Part shown: one piece after another, positions 50,468 to 59,426 of the stretch | Position numbering within the stretch: position 1 is the first letter of the stretch | Layout of the letters: each line of letters opens with the position of its first letter | Assembly: GCA_964510345.1 (NCBI GenBank) | Contig: CAZEBB010000004.1 | Span: 1 to 64,000, forward strand | Origin: JAAYQA01 sp964510345 | GTDB taxonomy: Bacteria > Bacillota > Clostridia > Tissierellales > Peptoniphilaceae | DNA length: 64,000 bases | Direction of reading: 5' to 3' | Notes under the pieces: generated by a model | What the model saw: the letters and a program-made list of their open reading frames with translations, nothing else | Told to the model about the DNA's origin: nothing | The model's database searches: none | Made by a program: the position numbers and the translations under genes

Positions 50468-50496
50468 ATCATAATAGAAAAAAGCGCCCTTGTCAA
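50468..50496 (-). promoter_or_regulatory. promoter of T-box cysK-cysE operon
   Basis: On the minus strand perfect TTGACA (50496-50491), 17 bases, TATGAT (50473-50468). Confidence 0.8.
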
Positions 50497-50509
50497 GATT
50501 AGCTCTGTC

Positions 50510-51445
50510 TTACCGTACGATCTCCCTTTTCTTCAGCTCATTCAGGTCGTACGGCGTCTCTTGGTACACGATATGGTTCAGCCAGTTCGAATACAAGAGG
50601 TTCGCGTGGGCATGCCAGCGCATCGGCGGCATTTTCTTCGGGTCGTCGTCCGGGAAGTAGTGGAAAGGGAATGGCACATTGGTCATGCCCTTGCCCAAAT
50701 CCCTCTCGTACTCTTCGTTTAGCGTATAGCGATCATACTCCAGATGACCGGAGATAAAGTAATGGCGTTGGTCGACCGTCGTGGACAAGAGGACACCGGC
50801 AGCGTCCGACTTCGCCAATACTTTTACGTCCGGCACAGCTTCAATGTCTTCCGGTCGGTTCATCGTATGGCGCGAATGCGGCGAGTAAAAAACGTCGTTG
50901 AACCCTCTCGTGATATCGCGATTGCGGACCACATCATGCAGATACACGCCGAAGATCTTCTCGGGTAACTCTACTTTGGGAACTCCGTAATAGTGATAAA
51001 ATGCCGCTTGTGCCGCCCAGCAGATGAAGATCGTGGAGTACACATTGGTCAAACAAAATTCCAATATCTCTTTCATTTCATCCCAATAATCCACTTCTTC
51101 AAAATCCATCATCTCGATGGGCGCCCCGGTGATGATCATGCCGTCATACCGCTTGTGCTTCACCTGATCAAAAGTTTGGTAAAACGCGAGCAAATGCTCC
51201 TGCGGCGTGTTTTTGCTGACATGTTCCGAGGGCATGACGAGATCCACCTCTACTTGCAGCGGTGTGTTGCCGATCAATCGTAGGAACTGGATTTCTGTCG
51301 TGATCTTCTTCGGCATTAAATTGACCAGAGCGATCTTTAGCGGGCGAATATCCTGTGTGAGTGCACGTTTCTCGTGCATCACCGGAATAAACTCCTTTTT
51401 CAGCGCTTCGGTCGCCGGTAGATTCTCAGGGATGATGACGGGCAT
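50510..51445 (-). CDS. metA: Homoserine O-acetyltransferase (MetA family)
   Basis: Activates homoserine for methionine synthesis. 311 residues with catalytic Cys142 in FICWAAQAAFYH and the IFGVYLH region. Residue 111 is Glu (ITGAPIE); in this family Glu there goes with acetyl-CoA and Gly with succinyl-CoA, so I call it an acetyltransferase despite the historical name. The neighbour metY, which uses O-acetylhomoserine, agrees. It lies 12 bases after metY. Confidence 0.93.
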   Translation of the reverse strand: MPVIIPENLPATEALKKEFIPVMHEKRALTQDIRPLKIALVNLMPKKITTEIQFLRLIGNTPLQVEVDLVMPSEHVSKNTPQEHLLAFYQTFDQVKHKRYDGMIITGAPIEMMDFEEVDYWDEMKEILEFCLTNVYSTIFICWAAQAAFYHYYGVPKVELPEKIFGVYLHDVVRNRDITRGFNDVFYSPHSRHTMNRPEDIEAVPDVKVLAKSDAAGVLLSTTVDQRHYFISGHLEYDRYTLNEEYERDLGKGMTNVPFPFHYFPDDDPKKMPPMRWHAHANLLYSNWLNHIVYQETPYDLNELKKREIVR

Positions 51446-51457
51446 TTCTTACTCCTT

Positions 51458-52747
51458 TTACAATGCGCTCAGCGCTTGTTCTAAGTCGGCAATGATATCG
51501 TCGACATTTTCTATACCGACATTGAGGCGAATCAGATCCGGTTTCACGCCGGCGGCCAATAACTGCTCTTCCGATAGCTGTCGATGCGTCGTGCTCGCCG
51601 GGTGAATCGTATGCGTACGCAGATCGCCGACATGCGTAACGAGCGTGCTCATTCGCAGAGTATCAATGACTTGCTTGGCGCCTTTGACACCTCCGACCGG
51701 TCCAAACGACACGATCCCCGAGCAACCTTTGGGTAGATACTTCTGCGCTAAGGCGTAGTCCGGGCTGCTTTCAAGCCCCGGATAAGTGACCCAGCTGACT
51801 TTTTCGTGGTTCTCCAAGTATTTGGCGACCGCAAGTGCATTCTCCGAGTGACGCTCCATGCGAAGGTGCAGCGTTTCTACGCCGATATTGGTCAAGAATG
51901 CGTTCATCGGGCTCATCGTCGACCCAAGGTCTCTAAGAAGGCCTGCGCGCGCCTTCGCGATAAATGCGGCCGGACCGAAAGATTCCGTGTAGACGATCCC
52001 GTGATAATCGAGATCCGGGGTGGTGAGTTCCGGATACTTTCCATTGTTCCAATTGAAGTTGCCGCCATCCACCAACACGCCGCCGACGCTTGTCGCGTGT
52101 CCATCCAAGTATTTCGTGGTGGAATGCGTGACGATATTGGCTCCATGCTCGAACGGACGACACAAATACGGGGTCGGGAAAGTATTGTCGACGACGAGCG
52201 GCACATCAGCAAATTTCGCAAGAGCCGATACTTTTTCGAAATCTAATACATCCAAGGCCGGGTTGCCCAAGGTCTCAGCAAAGACGAGGCGCGTATTTGG
52301 GCGAATATGGGATTTCAATTCTTCTAATGACTTATGAGGATCGACAAATTCTACGTCGATGCCGAATTTCTTAAGTTGCGTGCCAAAGAGCGTGTGCGTA
52401 CCGCCGTACAGATTGCTCATCGCCAGTACATGCTCCCCGGCTTTTGTGACGTTCACCACGGCGAAGAGATTGGCTGCCTGTCCGGAAGATGTCGTTACCG
52501 CGCCGACTCCACCCTCCAGCGTTGCGATCTTCTCTTCTAACCAGTTAAGAGTCGGGTTGCCCAGTCTCGTATACATATTGGCAGCGACTTTTAAATCAAA
52601 TACATCGCCCAATTCATCAGCGGTTTCAAACATATAGGTCGTCGACTGGACGATCGGCATCACGCGCGGCCCACGGTTCTCCGGCTGGTATCCGGCCTGT
52701 ACACACTGCGTTTCTATCTGTGCTTTTCTCAAATCTTCGGGTTTCAT
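51458..52747 (-). CDS. metY: O-acetylhomoserine sulfhydrylase
   Basis: PLP enzyme of the Cys/Met metabolism family that makes homocysteine from O-acetylhomoserine and sulfide. The 429-residue length fits MetY rather than MetB/MetC (about 380). PLP lysine is in HSTTKYLDGHAT; other blocks are YTRLGNPT and FAETLGNPALDV. It provides homocysteine for MetH. ATG follows TAGGAGGT. First gene of metY-metA. Confidence 0.94.
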   Translation of the reverse strand: MKPEDLRKAQIETQCVQAGYQPENRGPRVMPIVQSTTYMFETADELGDVFDLKVAANMYTRLGNPTLNWLEEKIATLEGGVGAVTTSSGQAANLFAVVNVTKAGEHVLAMSNLYGGTHTLFGTQLKKFGIDVEFVDPHKSLEELKSHIRPNTRLVFAETLGNPALDVLDFEKVSALAKFADVPLVVDNTFPTPYLCRPFEHGANIVTHSTTKYLDGHATSVGGVLVDGGNFNWNNGKYPELTTPDLDYHGIVYTESFGPAAFIAKARAGLLRDLGSTMSPMNAFLTNIGVETLHLRMERHSENALAVAKYLENHEKVSWVTYPGLESSPDYALAQKYLPKGCSGIVSFGPVGGVKGAKQVIDTLRMSTLVTHVGDLRTHTIHPASTTHRQLSEEQLLAAGVKPDLIRLNVGIENVDDIIADLEQALSAL

Positions 52748-52791
52748 CTAATACCTCCTACTTTTATAGGCTATCGTTCTTGTATGATTTG

Positions 52792-52820
52792 ATCATAACG
52801 CAGTTTCTCGCTTTACGCAA
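52792..52820 (-). promoter_or_regulatory. metY-metA promoter
   Basis: On the minus strand TTGCGT (52820-52815), 17 bases, TATGAT (52797-52792). No S-box in the short leader. Confidence 0.6.
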
Positions 52821-52859
52821 GTAGAGCAGTTTGGTAAATCGTTTCCTTGTGTAGATAAC

Positions 52860-52888
52860 AAAAAAATGAGAGCCCACTTAGGCTCTCA
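52860..52888 (-). terminator. terminator of the flavodiiron operon
   Basis: GAGAGCC and GGCTCTC pair, then TTTTTTTG on the minus strand, shortly after the flavodiiron gene stop. Confidence 0.87.
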
Positions 52889-52908
52889 GTATATTGCTCT
52901 TCCTGACA

Positions 52909-54099
52909 CTACGCTCGTGCGAGCGCAGCGCCTAGTGCCTTTGCCTCTTCTAATTGCTCGGGCACGGGATTCCACATGCACTTGAGTTCTTGCTCCAGTA
53001 CCTCGAATCCTGCCAGGGTTAAGCGTTCGCGCAAAATCTTGGGCGACTCGCCGCTCCAACCGTAGCATCCGAAGACGACCGCTTTCTTGTTTTTGAACTT
53101 GAGTTCCTCCAAGAAAGTCAACCAACCGCTGACGGGGCTCAGGATGTTCGATCCGACGGTCGGGCAGCCTAGCGCTATCGCTTTTGACTTGAAGACTTCC
53201 GTCATGATGTCGTTCTTGTCCGTCTGTGAGATATTGAAGAGTTTTACTCTCGTATCCGGCGACGCTCCTGAGATTCCCTTTGCGATGGCATGCGCCAGTT
53301 TCTTCGTACCTTCCCACATCGTGTCGTAGACGACCGTAATTTGGTCTTCTTGATAGGCTTGCGACCACTCGTAGTATTTGTTCACGATTTTCAGCGGGTC
53401 CTCGCGCCAGATGACGCCGTGGCTCGTTGCGATGATATCGATCGGAAGTTCCAACGCGACGATCTCTTCGATCTTCTTTTTGACCAGCATCGAGAACGGG
53501 TTGAGGATATTTGCGTAGTACTTAATCGCCTCTTCCATGAGCAAGCATTGATCCGCCTTGTCGTTAAACAGCTCCTCGACTGCAAAATGCTGTCCGAACG
53601 CATCATTCGAAAATAGGATGTTGTCTTCCGTCATATAGGTCGCCATGCTGTCCGGCCAGTGCAGCATCTTCATTTCGACGAAGACGAGTTTCTTTCCATT
53701 TCCGATATCCACACTGTCGCCCGTTTTCACGACTTGGAAATTCCAGTCCGGCTGATGGTATTGACCCGTAAGTGACTTAACCGCAGCCTGCGTGCAATAG
53801 ATCGGTGTGCCGGGGATCTTCTTCATCAAATCCGGCAGCGCTCCACTATGGTCCACCTCGCCGTGGTTCACGACGATGAAGTCGATCGTCGATAGGTCGA
53901 TCTCACTTTCGAGATTGTCGATAAATTCCGTAGAGTGTGGTCTCCATACCGTATCGATCAGTACTGTCTTTTCCTCCTGGATCAGGTACGCGTTTTGGCT
54001 GGACCCGTGGTTCACCGAATAGTCGTCTCCGTGAAAGGTGTCGAGTTCCCAGTCGATCTTCCCGACCCAGTAGACATTGTTTTTGATCTGCTTTTTCAA
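52909..54099 (-). CDS. fprA: Flavodiiron protein (A-type flavoprotein)
   Basis: Cytoplasmic O2 or NO reductase of strict anaerobes, 396 residues. N-terminal metallo-beta-lactamase-like diiron domain with NHGEVDHSG and the later HWPDS, FSNDAFG and SHGVIWR ligand regions. C-terminal flavodoxin domain (ITVVYDTMWEGTKKLAHAI). No rubredoxin tail. It follows the hemerythrin-like gene by one base, so the two form an oxidative or nitrosative defence unit. Confidence 0.94.
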   Translation of the reverse strand: MKKQIKNNVYWVGKIDWELDTFHGDDYSVNHGSSQNAYLIQEEKTVLIDTVWRPHSTEFIDNLESEIDLSTIDFIVVNHGEVDHSGALPDLMKKIPGTPIYCTQAAVKSLTGQYHQPDWNFQVVKTGDSVDIGNGKKLVFVEMKMLHWPDSMATYMTEDNILFSNDAFGQHFAVEELFNDKADQCLLMEEAIKYYANILNPFSMLVKKKIEEIVALELPIDIIATSHGVIWREDPLKIVNKYYEWSQAYQEDQITVVYDTMWEGTKKLAHAIAKGISGASPDTRVKLFNISQTDKNDIMTEVFKSKAIALGCPTVGSNILSPVSGWLTFLEELKFKNKKAVVFGCYGWSGESPKILRERLTLAGFEVLEQELKCMWNPVPEQLEEAKALGAALARA

Positions 54100-54100
54100 T

Positions 54101-54583
54101 TTACTCTCCTTTGTAAGTTGGTAGTAAATACTCTGCTTCCTTCGTTCTCTGATCTTCTACCGATTCGCTCAGCTCTTTCAACTTTGCCATCATGAGATCA
54201 TAGGTGGGGCATCCGTCCGGCGGTGAAGTGTAGTGATTCGAAGTCTCATCCACTCGCGCCGTCAATCCGACGAGCTCCGCTCCGACATCATCTAACACGC
54301 CGAGAAATGGCGCATTTGGATCCGGATCTGCCGCGGTTTGCTTCATCTCCATAAAGATCCTCTTCTCCTTTTTTGCGTAGGAAAGAAGGAGTTTCATACG
54401 AAGTCCCTGATACGCTTCAAACAACGGAATCATCTCTTTCGCGTGCGTCAGAAAGTGTGCATTCAAGACACGGTCGATCAATACGTCGATCTCCGCCAAT
54501 AGGTCGCGTTGTGCACCATGATACTCCGCTCGAATTTTAGACGTCAACTCCCTGACATTGCCCGTCCACTGTGAATCATTCAT
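54101..54583 (-). CDS. Degenerate hemerythrin-like (RIC/YtfE-type) protein
   Basis: A 160-residue helical protein. Its layout recalls the iron-repair proteins YtfE/ScdA: AEYHGAQRDLL, NAHFLTHAKEMIPLF, a KKEK-type block (SYAKKEKRIFMEM), and TSNHYTSPPDGCPTYDLMMAKLKEL followed by RTKEAEYLLPTY. Several expected iron ligands seem missing, for example the His before KEE reads Tyr, and the EH and HxxxEN sites read DV and DQRTKE. ATG at 54583 follows TAGGAGGCG. The family call is tentative; the context with fprA supports it. Confidence 0.6.
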   Translation of the reverse strand: MNDSQWTGNVRELTSKIRAEYHGAQRDLLAEIDVLIDRVLNAHFLTHAKEMIPLFEAYQGLRMKLLLSYAKKEKRIFMEMKQTAADPDPNAPFLGVLDDVGAELVGLTARVDETSNHYTSPPDGCPTYDLMMAKLKELSESVEDQRTKEAEYLLPTYKGE

Positions 54584-54604
54584 AATCGATCGCCTCCTAT
54601 GTTC

Positions 54605-54646
54605 AGAATACCCATTATTTTTGTAGATTACCTTGACGTATATCAA
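54605..54646 (-). promoter_or_regulatory. FNR/Crp-type box and promoter of hemerythrin-like/fprA operon
   Basis: TTGAC-GTAT-ATCAA (54633-54646) matches the TTGAT-N4-ATCAA consensus at 9 of 10 positions. A -10-like TATTCT lies at 54610-54605 on the minus strand, predicting a start near 54598. The box centre would be at about -41.5, the class II activator position. The cognate regulator may be one of the Crp/Fnr genes at 55.5-56.8 kb. Confidence 0.55.
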
Positions 54647-54772
54647 TTCTATCGATTGGATCTTTCTTAGGATTCGATTTCTTAATCATGTTATGAAATC
54701 TTTCGATCAAGACCTTGTCAATAACCCACCCTCTCGATGCTACAATAAGTATTAGAAAGTAGGTGGACCCAC

Positions 54773-55353
54773 ATGTCACAATCTATCCATACCCAAGACT
54801 ATGCACTACCTCAACAGTTTAATGAATTCGCAGAAGTCCGCAGAAACGGATTTCTTGAGATGAAAGAGCGGAAAGACCGAGGGGAAAATATCGTCGGAAC
54901 TTTTTGTACTTACACCCCCATTGAAATCCTCTATGCTGCCGATACCGTTCCTGTCGGACTGTGCGGAACCTCCGACGAATTTATCCCCGCCGCCGAGCGC
55001 GACTTACCGAAAAATCTCTGCCCTTTGATCAAGGCAAGTTACGGGCATGCACTCACCGAGACCTGCCCATTTATGTACTTCTCGGATATGGTCGTCGGGG
55101 AGACGACCTGTGACGGCAAAAAGAAGATGTACGAATTCTTAAGTGAAACCAAAGACATGCATTCCAAGTCGACGCGATCGTCGAAGTCGTACTCCAAGCC
55201 TGCCATACCTTCGCGATCGAGTCGCTGAAAGTTGAGCGCCTTGCCAAGAATGAGCTCAACCTTCCGTATTTGATGATCGAAACCGACTACTCCGAAAACG
55301 ACGCCGGACAGATTAAGACGCGTATCGAAGCCTTTATGGAAATGCTTGTGTAA
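54773..55353 (+). pseudogene. 2-hydroxyacyl-CoA dehydratase subunit, internally deleted
   Basis: The first about 130 residues match the 2-hydroxyglutaryl-CoA dehydratase D-component/YjiM family (FCTYTPIEILYAADTVPVGLCG, CPFMYFSDMVVGETTCDGKK). The frame then runs into unrelated Ser/Lys-rich residues and stops at 55228. In another frame from about 55169 the family's C-terminus appears (VDAIVEVVLQACHTFAIESL... to IKTRIEAFMEML) and ends at 55353. Roughly 180 central residues are missing, so a deletion with a frameshift has destroyed the gene. Gene neighbours of an intact dehydratase (activator, second subunit) are absent. Confidence 0.85.
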
Positions 55354-55364
55354 GGAAAATCGCA

Positions 55365-55397
55365 CAAAAAAGACAGCGCAACCGGCTGTCTTTTTTT
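55365..55397. terminator. terminator with near-copy at 56927
   Basis: AAAAAAGACAGC and GCTGTCTTTTTTT flank a 7-base loop, so it works on both strands. GACAG-N-GCAACCGGCTGTC recurs at 56927-56945 with one change, on the other side of the two regulators. Confidence 0.85.
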
Positions 55398-55448
55398 GTG
55401 AATATATTCAACTCGTCCTTATTAGGATATTTAGGCAGGACATTTAAT

Positions 55449-55477
55449 TTGCTTAACACTCACACCTCTAGTATGAT
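55449..55477 (+). promoter_or_regulatory. promoter of first Crp/Fnr gene
   Basis: TTGCTT (55449-55454), 17 bases, TATGAT (55472-55477). Confidence 0.6.
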
Positions 55478-55516
55478 TATGTTGTCCGATACTGATACCA
55501 TAGAATGGAGAATATC

Positions 55517-56089
55517 TTGATACAAGACTTCGTAAAAAATGAGCTCAAAATCAACGACCCGGTTAGAATCGCTGAGGTCGCAGAAAAAATTGAATTTAGA
55601 GACTTCCGAAAAGGTGATATTCTGACACAGCAGGGAGATAAGAATCCTCCGGTGCGGGTACTGTTTAACGGAATTGTTCGGGGTTTTCATATAAATTCTG
55701 ACGGTGATGAATTCACTGATTGTTTTATCTACCAACCGATGATGCCGATGGTTTCCACTGTCGGTTTACAGAATACTGCAACGGTCAGTATCCAAGCCAT
55801 CACTAGTGGGTCATATTTTGAAACACCGCTGCACCAAGCAATAATACTGTTGAGAGATATTCCGGAAGTTCAAAATTACTATCAACAAAAAATGAGAATG
55901 TCATTTGAATATCACATAGACATAAAGAAGATGCTCTATGGAAAAACTGGGATAGAAAAATTGAATTGGTTTGCCATCAACTATCCGAGTCTGATCCAAA
56001 TCATTCCCCAGAAAGATATCGCATCTTTTCTAGGGATTACGAAAGAGCATATGAGCAGAATCAGAAACGAATGGAAGAAGCAAAGGTGA
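55517..56089 (+). CDS. Crp/Fnr-family regulator (first of tandem pair)
   Basis: A 190-residue cyclic-nucleotide-type beta-barrel plus C-terminal helix-turn-helix. Barrel features include FRKGDILTQQGDKNPPV and LFNGIVRGF; the recognition region is QKDIASFLGITKEHMSRIRNEW. There is no N-terminal cysteine set, so it does not carry an FNR-type cluster. I prefer TTG at 55517, because GGAG stands 6 bases before it and the paralogue shows the same arrangement. ATG at 55505 is the alternative, without a ribosome site. Base composition is more AT-rich than the surroundings, suggesting transfer. Ligand unknown. Confidence 0.82.
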   Translation: MIQDFVKNELKINDPVRIAEVAEKIEFRDFRKGDILTQQGDKNPPVRVLFNGIVRGFHINSDGDEFTDCFIYQPMMPMVSTVGLQNTATVSIQAITSGSYFETPLHQAIILLRDIPEVQNYYQQKMRMSFEYHIDIKKMLYGKTGIEKLNWFAINYPSLIQIIPQKDIASFLGITKEHMSRIRNEWKKQR

Positions 56090-56118
56090 TCCGCGCCTAA
56101 GATCGAACAAGACTTCTC

Positions 56119-56146
56119 TTGAAAATTCATTACTATACTGTATAAT
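56119..56146 (+). promoter_or_regulatory. promoter of second Crp/Fnr gene
   Basis: TTGAAA (56119-56124), 16 bases, perfect TATAAT (56141-56146). Confidence 0.65.
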
Positions 56147-56246
56147 ATAGATAATACTTGAGTTCTACAATTACTATCCGCTGACTGACAGATACTTTTC
56201 GTTTGGTTTTAGAGCATTACGTCAAGGTATGAGAGAGAGGTTCCAT

Positions 56247-56813
56247 TTGATTCGAGAGTTTATCAAAGATGTTTTGAAAATCAATGATGAAGAAACTACA
56301 GTTAAAATCATCAATGTACTGAAACCTGTTTCATTCAAAAAAGGTGATGTTTTGGTAAAAGAAGGTCAATGCGATCCTCCTGTTATGTTTCTTCAGTCGG
56401 GGATCGTAAGGGGTTACTTTTATGATCCATGGGGTAAGGACTACACAGAATGCCTAGCACATGAATTATTTACTCCGATCATATCAACTAATGGAATAGA
56501 AGAGGTTTCTTCTATGAGTTTTGAGGCATTAACAGACAGTAATGTATTTGCCGTTTCAAATCAGATTGCTCGAGCGATGGTAAAAAATATCCCGGAAGTT
56601 AAAGATTTTTATACGCGGAGCTATGAACAAGCGTTAGTATATCATAGAGAGCTTCGCCTAATGCAATACCTACCTGCGGTTGAGAAATATATTTGGTTCA
56701 AAAACAATTTCCCGGGATTAGCCGATAGAATCCAACAACAATATATTGCTTCTCATCTTGGTATTACGAAAGAGCACCTCAGTCGAGTTCGACGACAGAT
56801 TGACGGTCAATGA
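56247..56813 (+). CDS. Crp/Fnr-family regulator (second of tandem pair)
   Basis: A 188-residue paralogue of the preceding gene with the same plan: barrel FKKGDVLVKEGQCDPPVMFL and LQSGIVRGYFYD, then helix-turn-helix QQQYIASHLGITKEHLSRVRRQ. The shared LGITKEH recognition helix implies related binding sites. TTG at 56247 has AGAGAGG 6 bases upstream, whereas the ATG at 56229 has AAGG only a base or two away. AT-rich. The pair lies about 1 kb from the FNR-type box before the hemerythrin-like/fprA operon. Confidence 0.82.
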   Translation: MIREFIKDVLKINDEETTVKIINVLKPVSFKKGDVLVKEGQCDPPVMFLQSGIVRGYFYDPWGKDYTECLAHELFTPIISTNGIEEVSSMSFEALTDSNVFAVSNQIARAMVKNIPEVKDFYTRSYEQALVYHRELRLMQYLPAVEKYIWFKNNFPGLADRIQQQYIASHLGITKEHLSRVRRQIDGQ

Positions 56814-56879
56814 GGCATTCTTAAATTATTCCAATCCCAGAAATTTGCATGTCACGAATACTCTTAGATAACCCCTAAC

Positions 56880-56917
56880 AAAATAAAAGACAAACCCCAA
56901 TCATTTGAAGTTTGTCT
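56880..56917 (-). terminator. terminator of the liv operon
   Basis: AGACAAAC and GTTTGTCT pair, followed by TTTATTTTG on the minus strand, beyond the livF stop. Confidence 0.75.
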
Positions 56918-56926
56918 ACGTTCCGA

Positions 56927-56950
56927 GACAGTGCAACCGGCTGTCTTTTC
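56927..56950 (+). terminator. terminator of second Crp/Fnr gene
   Basis: GACAG and CTGTC pair, then TTTTCTT on the plus strand. Near-copy of the hairpin at 55365-55397. Confidence 0.75.
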
Positions 56951-57655
56951 TTATGCGCCTAGATAGGCTTTTCGTACATCTTCGTGGTCCAGAAGCTCTT
57001 TCGCATCTCCCTCCAACACGATCTTTCCCGTTTCGAGTACATACGCGCGGTTGGCGATGCTCAGCGCTCTCTTGGCGTTCTGTTCGACGAGCAAAATGGT
57101 CACACCCTGTTTATTCACCTCTTCGATGATCTCGAAGATGCTGTTCACAAGAAGTGGAGCCAGGCCCATAGAGGGTTCATCGAGTACGAGCATCCGCGGA
57201 TCGGACATCAGCGCGCGACCGATCGCGAGCATTTGCTGCTCACCACCCGACAGCGTGCCGGCATATTGGTTTCTTCGCTCTTTAAGACGAGGAAATCGCT
57301 GATACACATCGTCGATGCGCTTTTCGATAAGGCTCTTATCGTCCACGAGAAAACCGCCCATATCCAAGTTTTCTTCGACCGTTAGATTGGCGAAAACGCG
57401 CCGCCCCTCCGGTACGTGGGCAAGGCCGATGCCGACGATCTTGTGTCCGATCGCCTTCAAGAGGTCTACGTCGGTAAAGGTCGCCGTGCCGGAAGAGGCT
57501 CGTTTCAAACCGGTGATCGTCTGAAGAATGGTCGTCTTGCCGGCACCGTTCGAGCCGATCAGAGAGACGATCTCCCCTTCTTTGACCGAAAGGCTGACAT
57601 CGCGCACCGCGTGAATGGCGCCATAGTGTACATTTAATTTTTCAACATTCAGCAT
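56951..57655 (-). CDS. livF: Branched-chain amino acid ABC ATPase LivF
   Basis: A 234-residue ATPase with Walker A GSNGAGKTT, signature TLSGGEQQMLAIGRAL, Walker B MLVLDEPSMGLAPL, and the typical LLVEQNAKRALSIANRAYVLE end. Start at MLNVEKL (57655) behind AGGAGACG; a longer frame lies within livG. Confidence 0.94.
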   Translation of the reverse strand: MLNVEKLNVHYGAIHAVRDVSLSVKEGEIVSLIGSNGAGKTTILQTITGLKRASSGTATFTDVDLLKAIGHKIVGIGLAHVPEGRRVFANLTVEENLDMGGFLVDDKSLIEKRIDDVYQRFPRLKERRNQYAGTLSGGEQQMLAIGRALMSDPRMLVLDEPSMGLAPLLVNSIFEIIEEVNKQGVTILLVEQNAKRALSIANRAYVLETGKIVLEGDAKELLDHEDVRKAYLGA

Positions 57656-57663
57656 GGCGTCTC

Positions 57664-58417
<754 letters not shown>

Positions 58418-58431
<14 letters not shown>

Positions 58432-59425
58432 TTGAAACCTCCCCACTGCGTTTATTCTTACCCGTGATGCGCTCGATCAGGCGAGAGAGTGAGAATTCAT
58501 AGTTTCCCATAAGTCCTTTTGGCCGAAACAGCATGACGCAGATCAGCGCAATAGCGTAGATCAACATGCGGTATTCGGAGAAGCTGCGGAGCACCTCCGG
58601 CAAGATCGTCAGGGCGATCGCTGCAATAATTGAGCCGGTGAGCGAACCCAGTCCACCCAATACGACGATAACCAAGATGTCGATGGAGCGGTTAAAGTTA
58701 AACGTCCTCGCACCGAGAATGCCGATATAGTGTGCATAGACACCGCCGGCAACGCCACCGAAAAACGCCGTCATGACAAACGCGACGATCTTGTAATACG
58801 TGTTGTTGATCCCGACCGCTTCGGTGGCAATATCATCTTCTCGGATCGCCGTGATGACACGGCCATATCGCGAGCGAACGAACGTATACAGTACGACGAC
58901 CGAAAAGACCATGATCAGGTAGACCACAGGCCCCGTTGCCAGTCTCGGGATGCTCTTAAGACCTTGGGCTCCTCCGGTAAATTCGAGGTTCTCTACGACG
59001 ACGCGGATGATCTCACCGAAACCGAGTGTGATGATCGCAAGGTAATCCCCTTTAAGGCGAAGTGCCGGGATCCCGACGATCAGTCCAAAGATGGCTGCGA
59101 TGACGCCGGCCAGAAGCAGCGCTCCCAAAAAGTAAAGCCACGCATTCGGCGTCTGCGGCGTGATGCCTAAGTTCTTGGTGAAGAGCGCCGCCGTATACGC
59201 GCCGATCGACATAAATCCGGCGTGTCCGAGTACGATCTCTCCCAGAAATCCGGTCGAAATATTCAGCGAGGTCGCTAAGATGATATTGATCATGATGGAC
59301 ATCAGGATCGCCTGCATCCATCGGTTGATGATGCGCATTTCAACGCCGACGCGGAGTAACAGATACATTCCGATGATCAACAGTGCGTTGATCGCATACG
59401 ATTTAAGTCTCTGATTCTTGCTCAC
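58418..59425 (-). CDS. livM: Branched-chain amino acid ABC permease LivM
   Basis: A 335-residue membrane permease. Typical blocks are LGHAGFMSIGAYTAAL, LRLKGDYLAIITLGFGEIIR and GGLGSLTGSIIAA. It starts with GTG (59425) behind GAAGGTG, one base after livH. The C-terminal end PKGLMGNYE is typical of LivM. Confidence 0.94.
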
Positions 59426-59426
59426 A

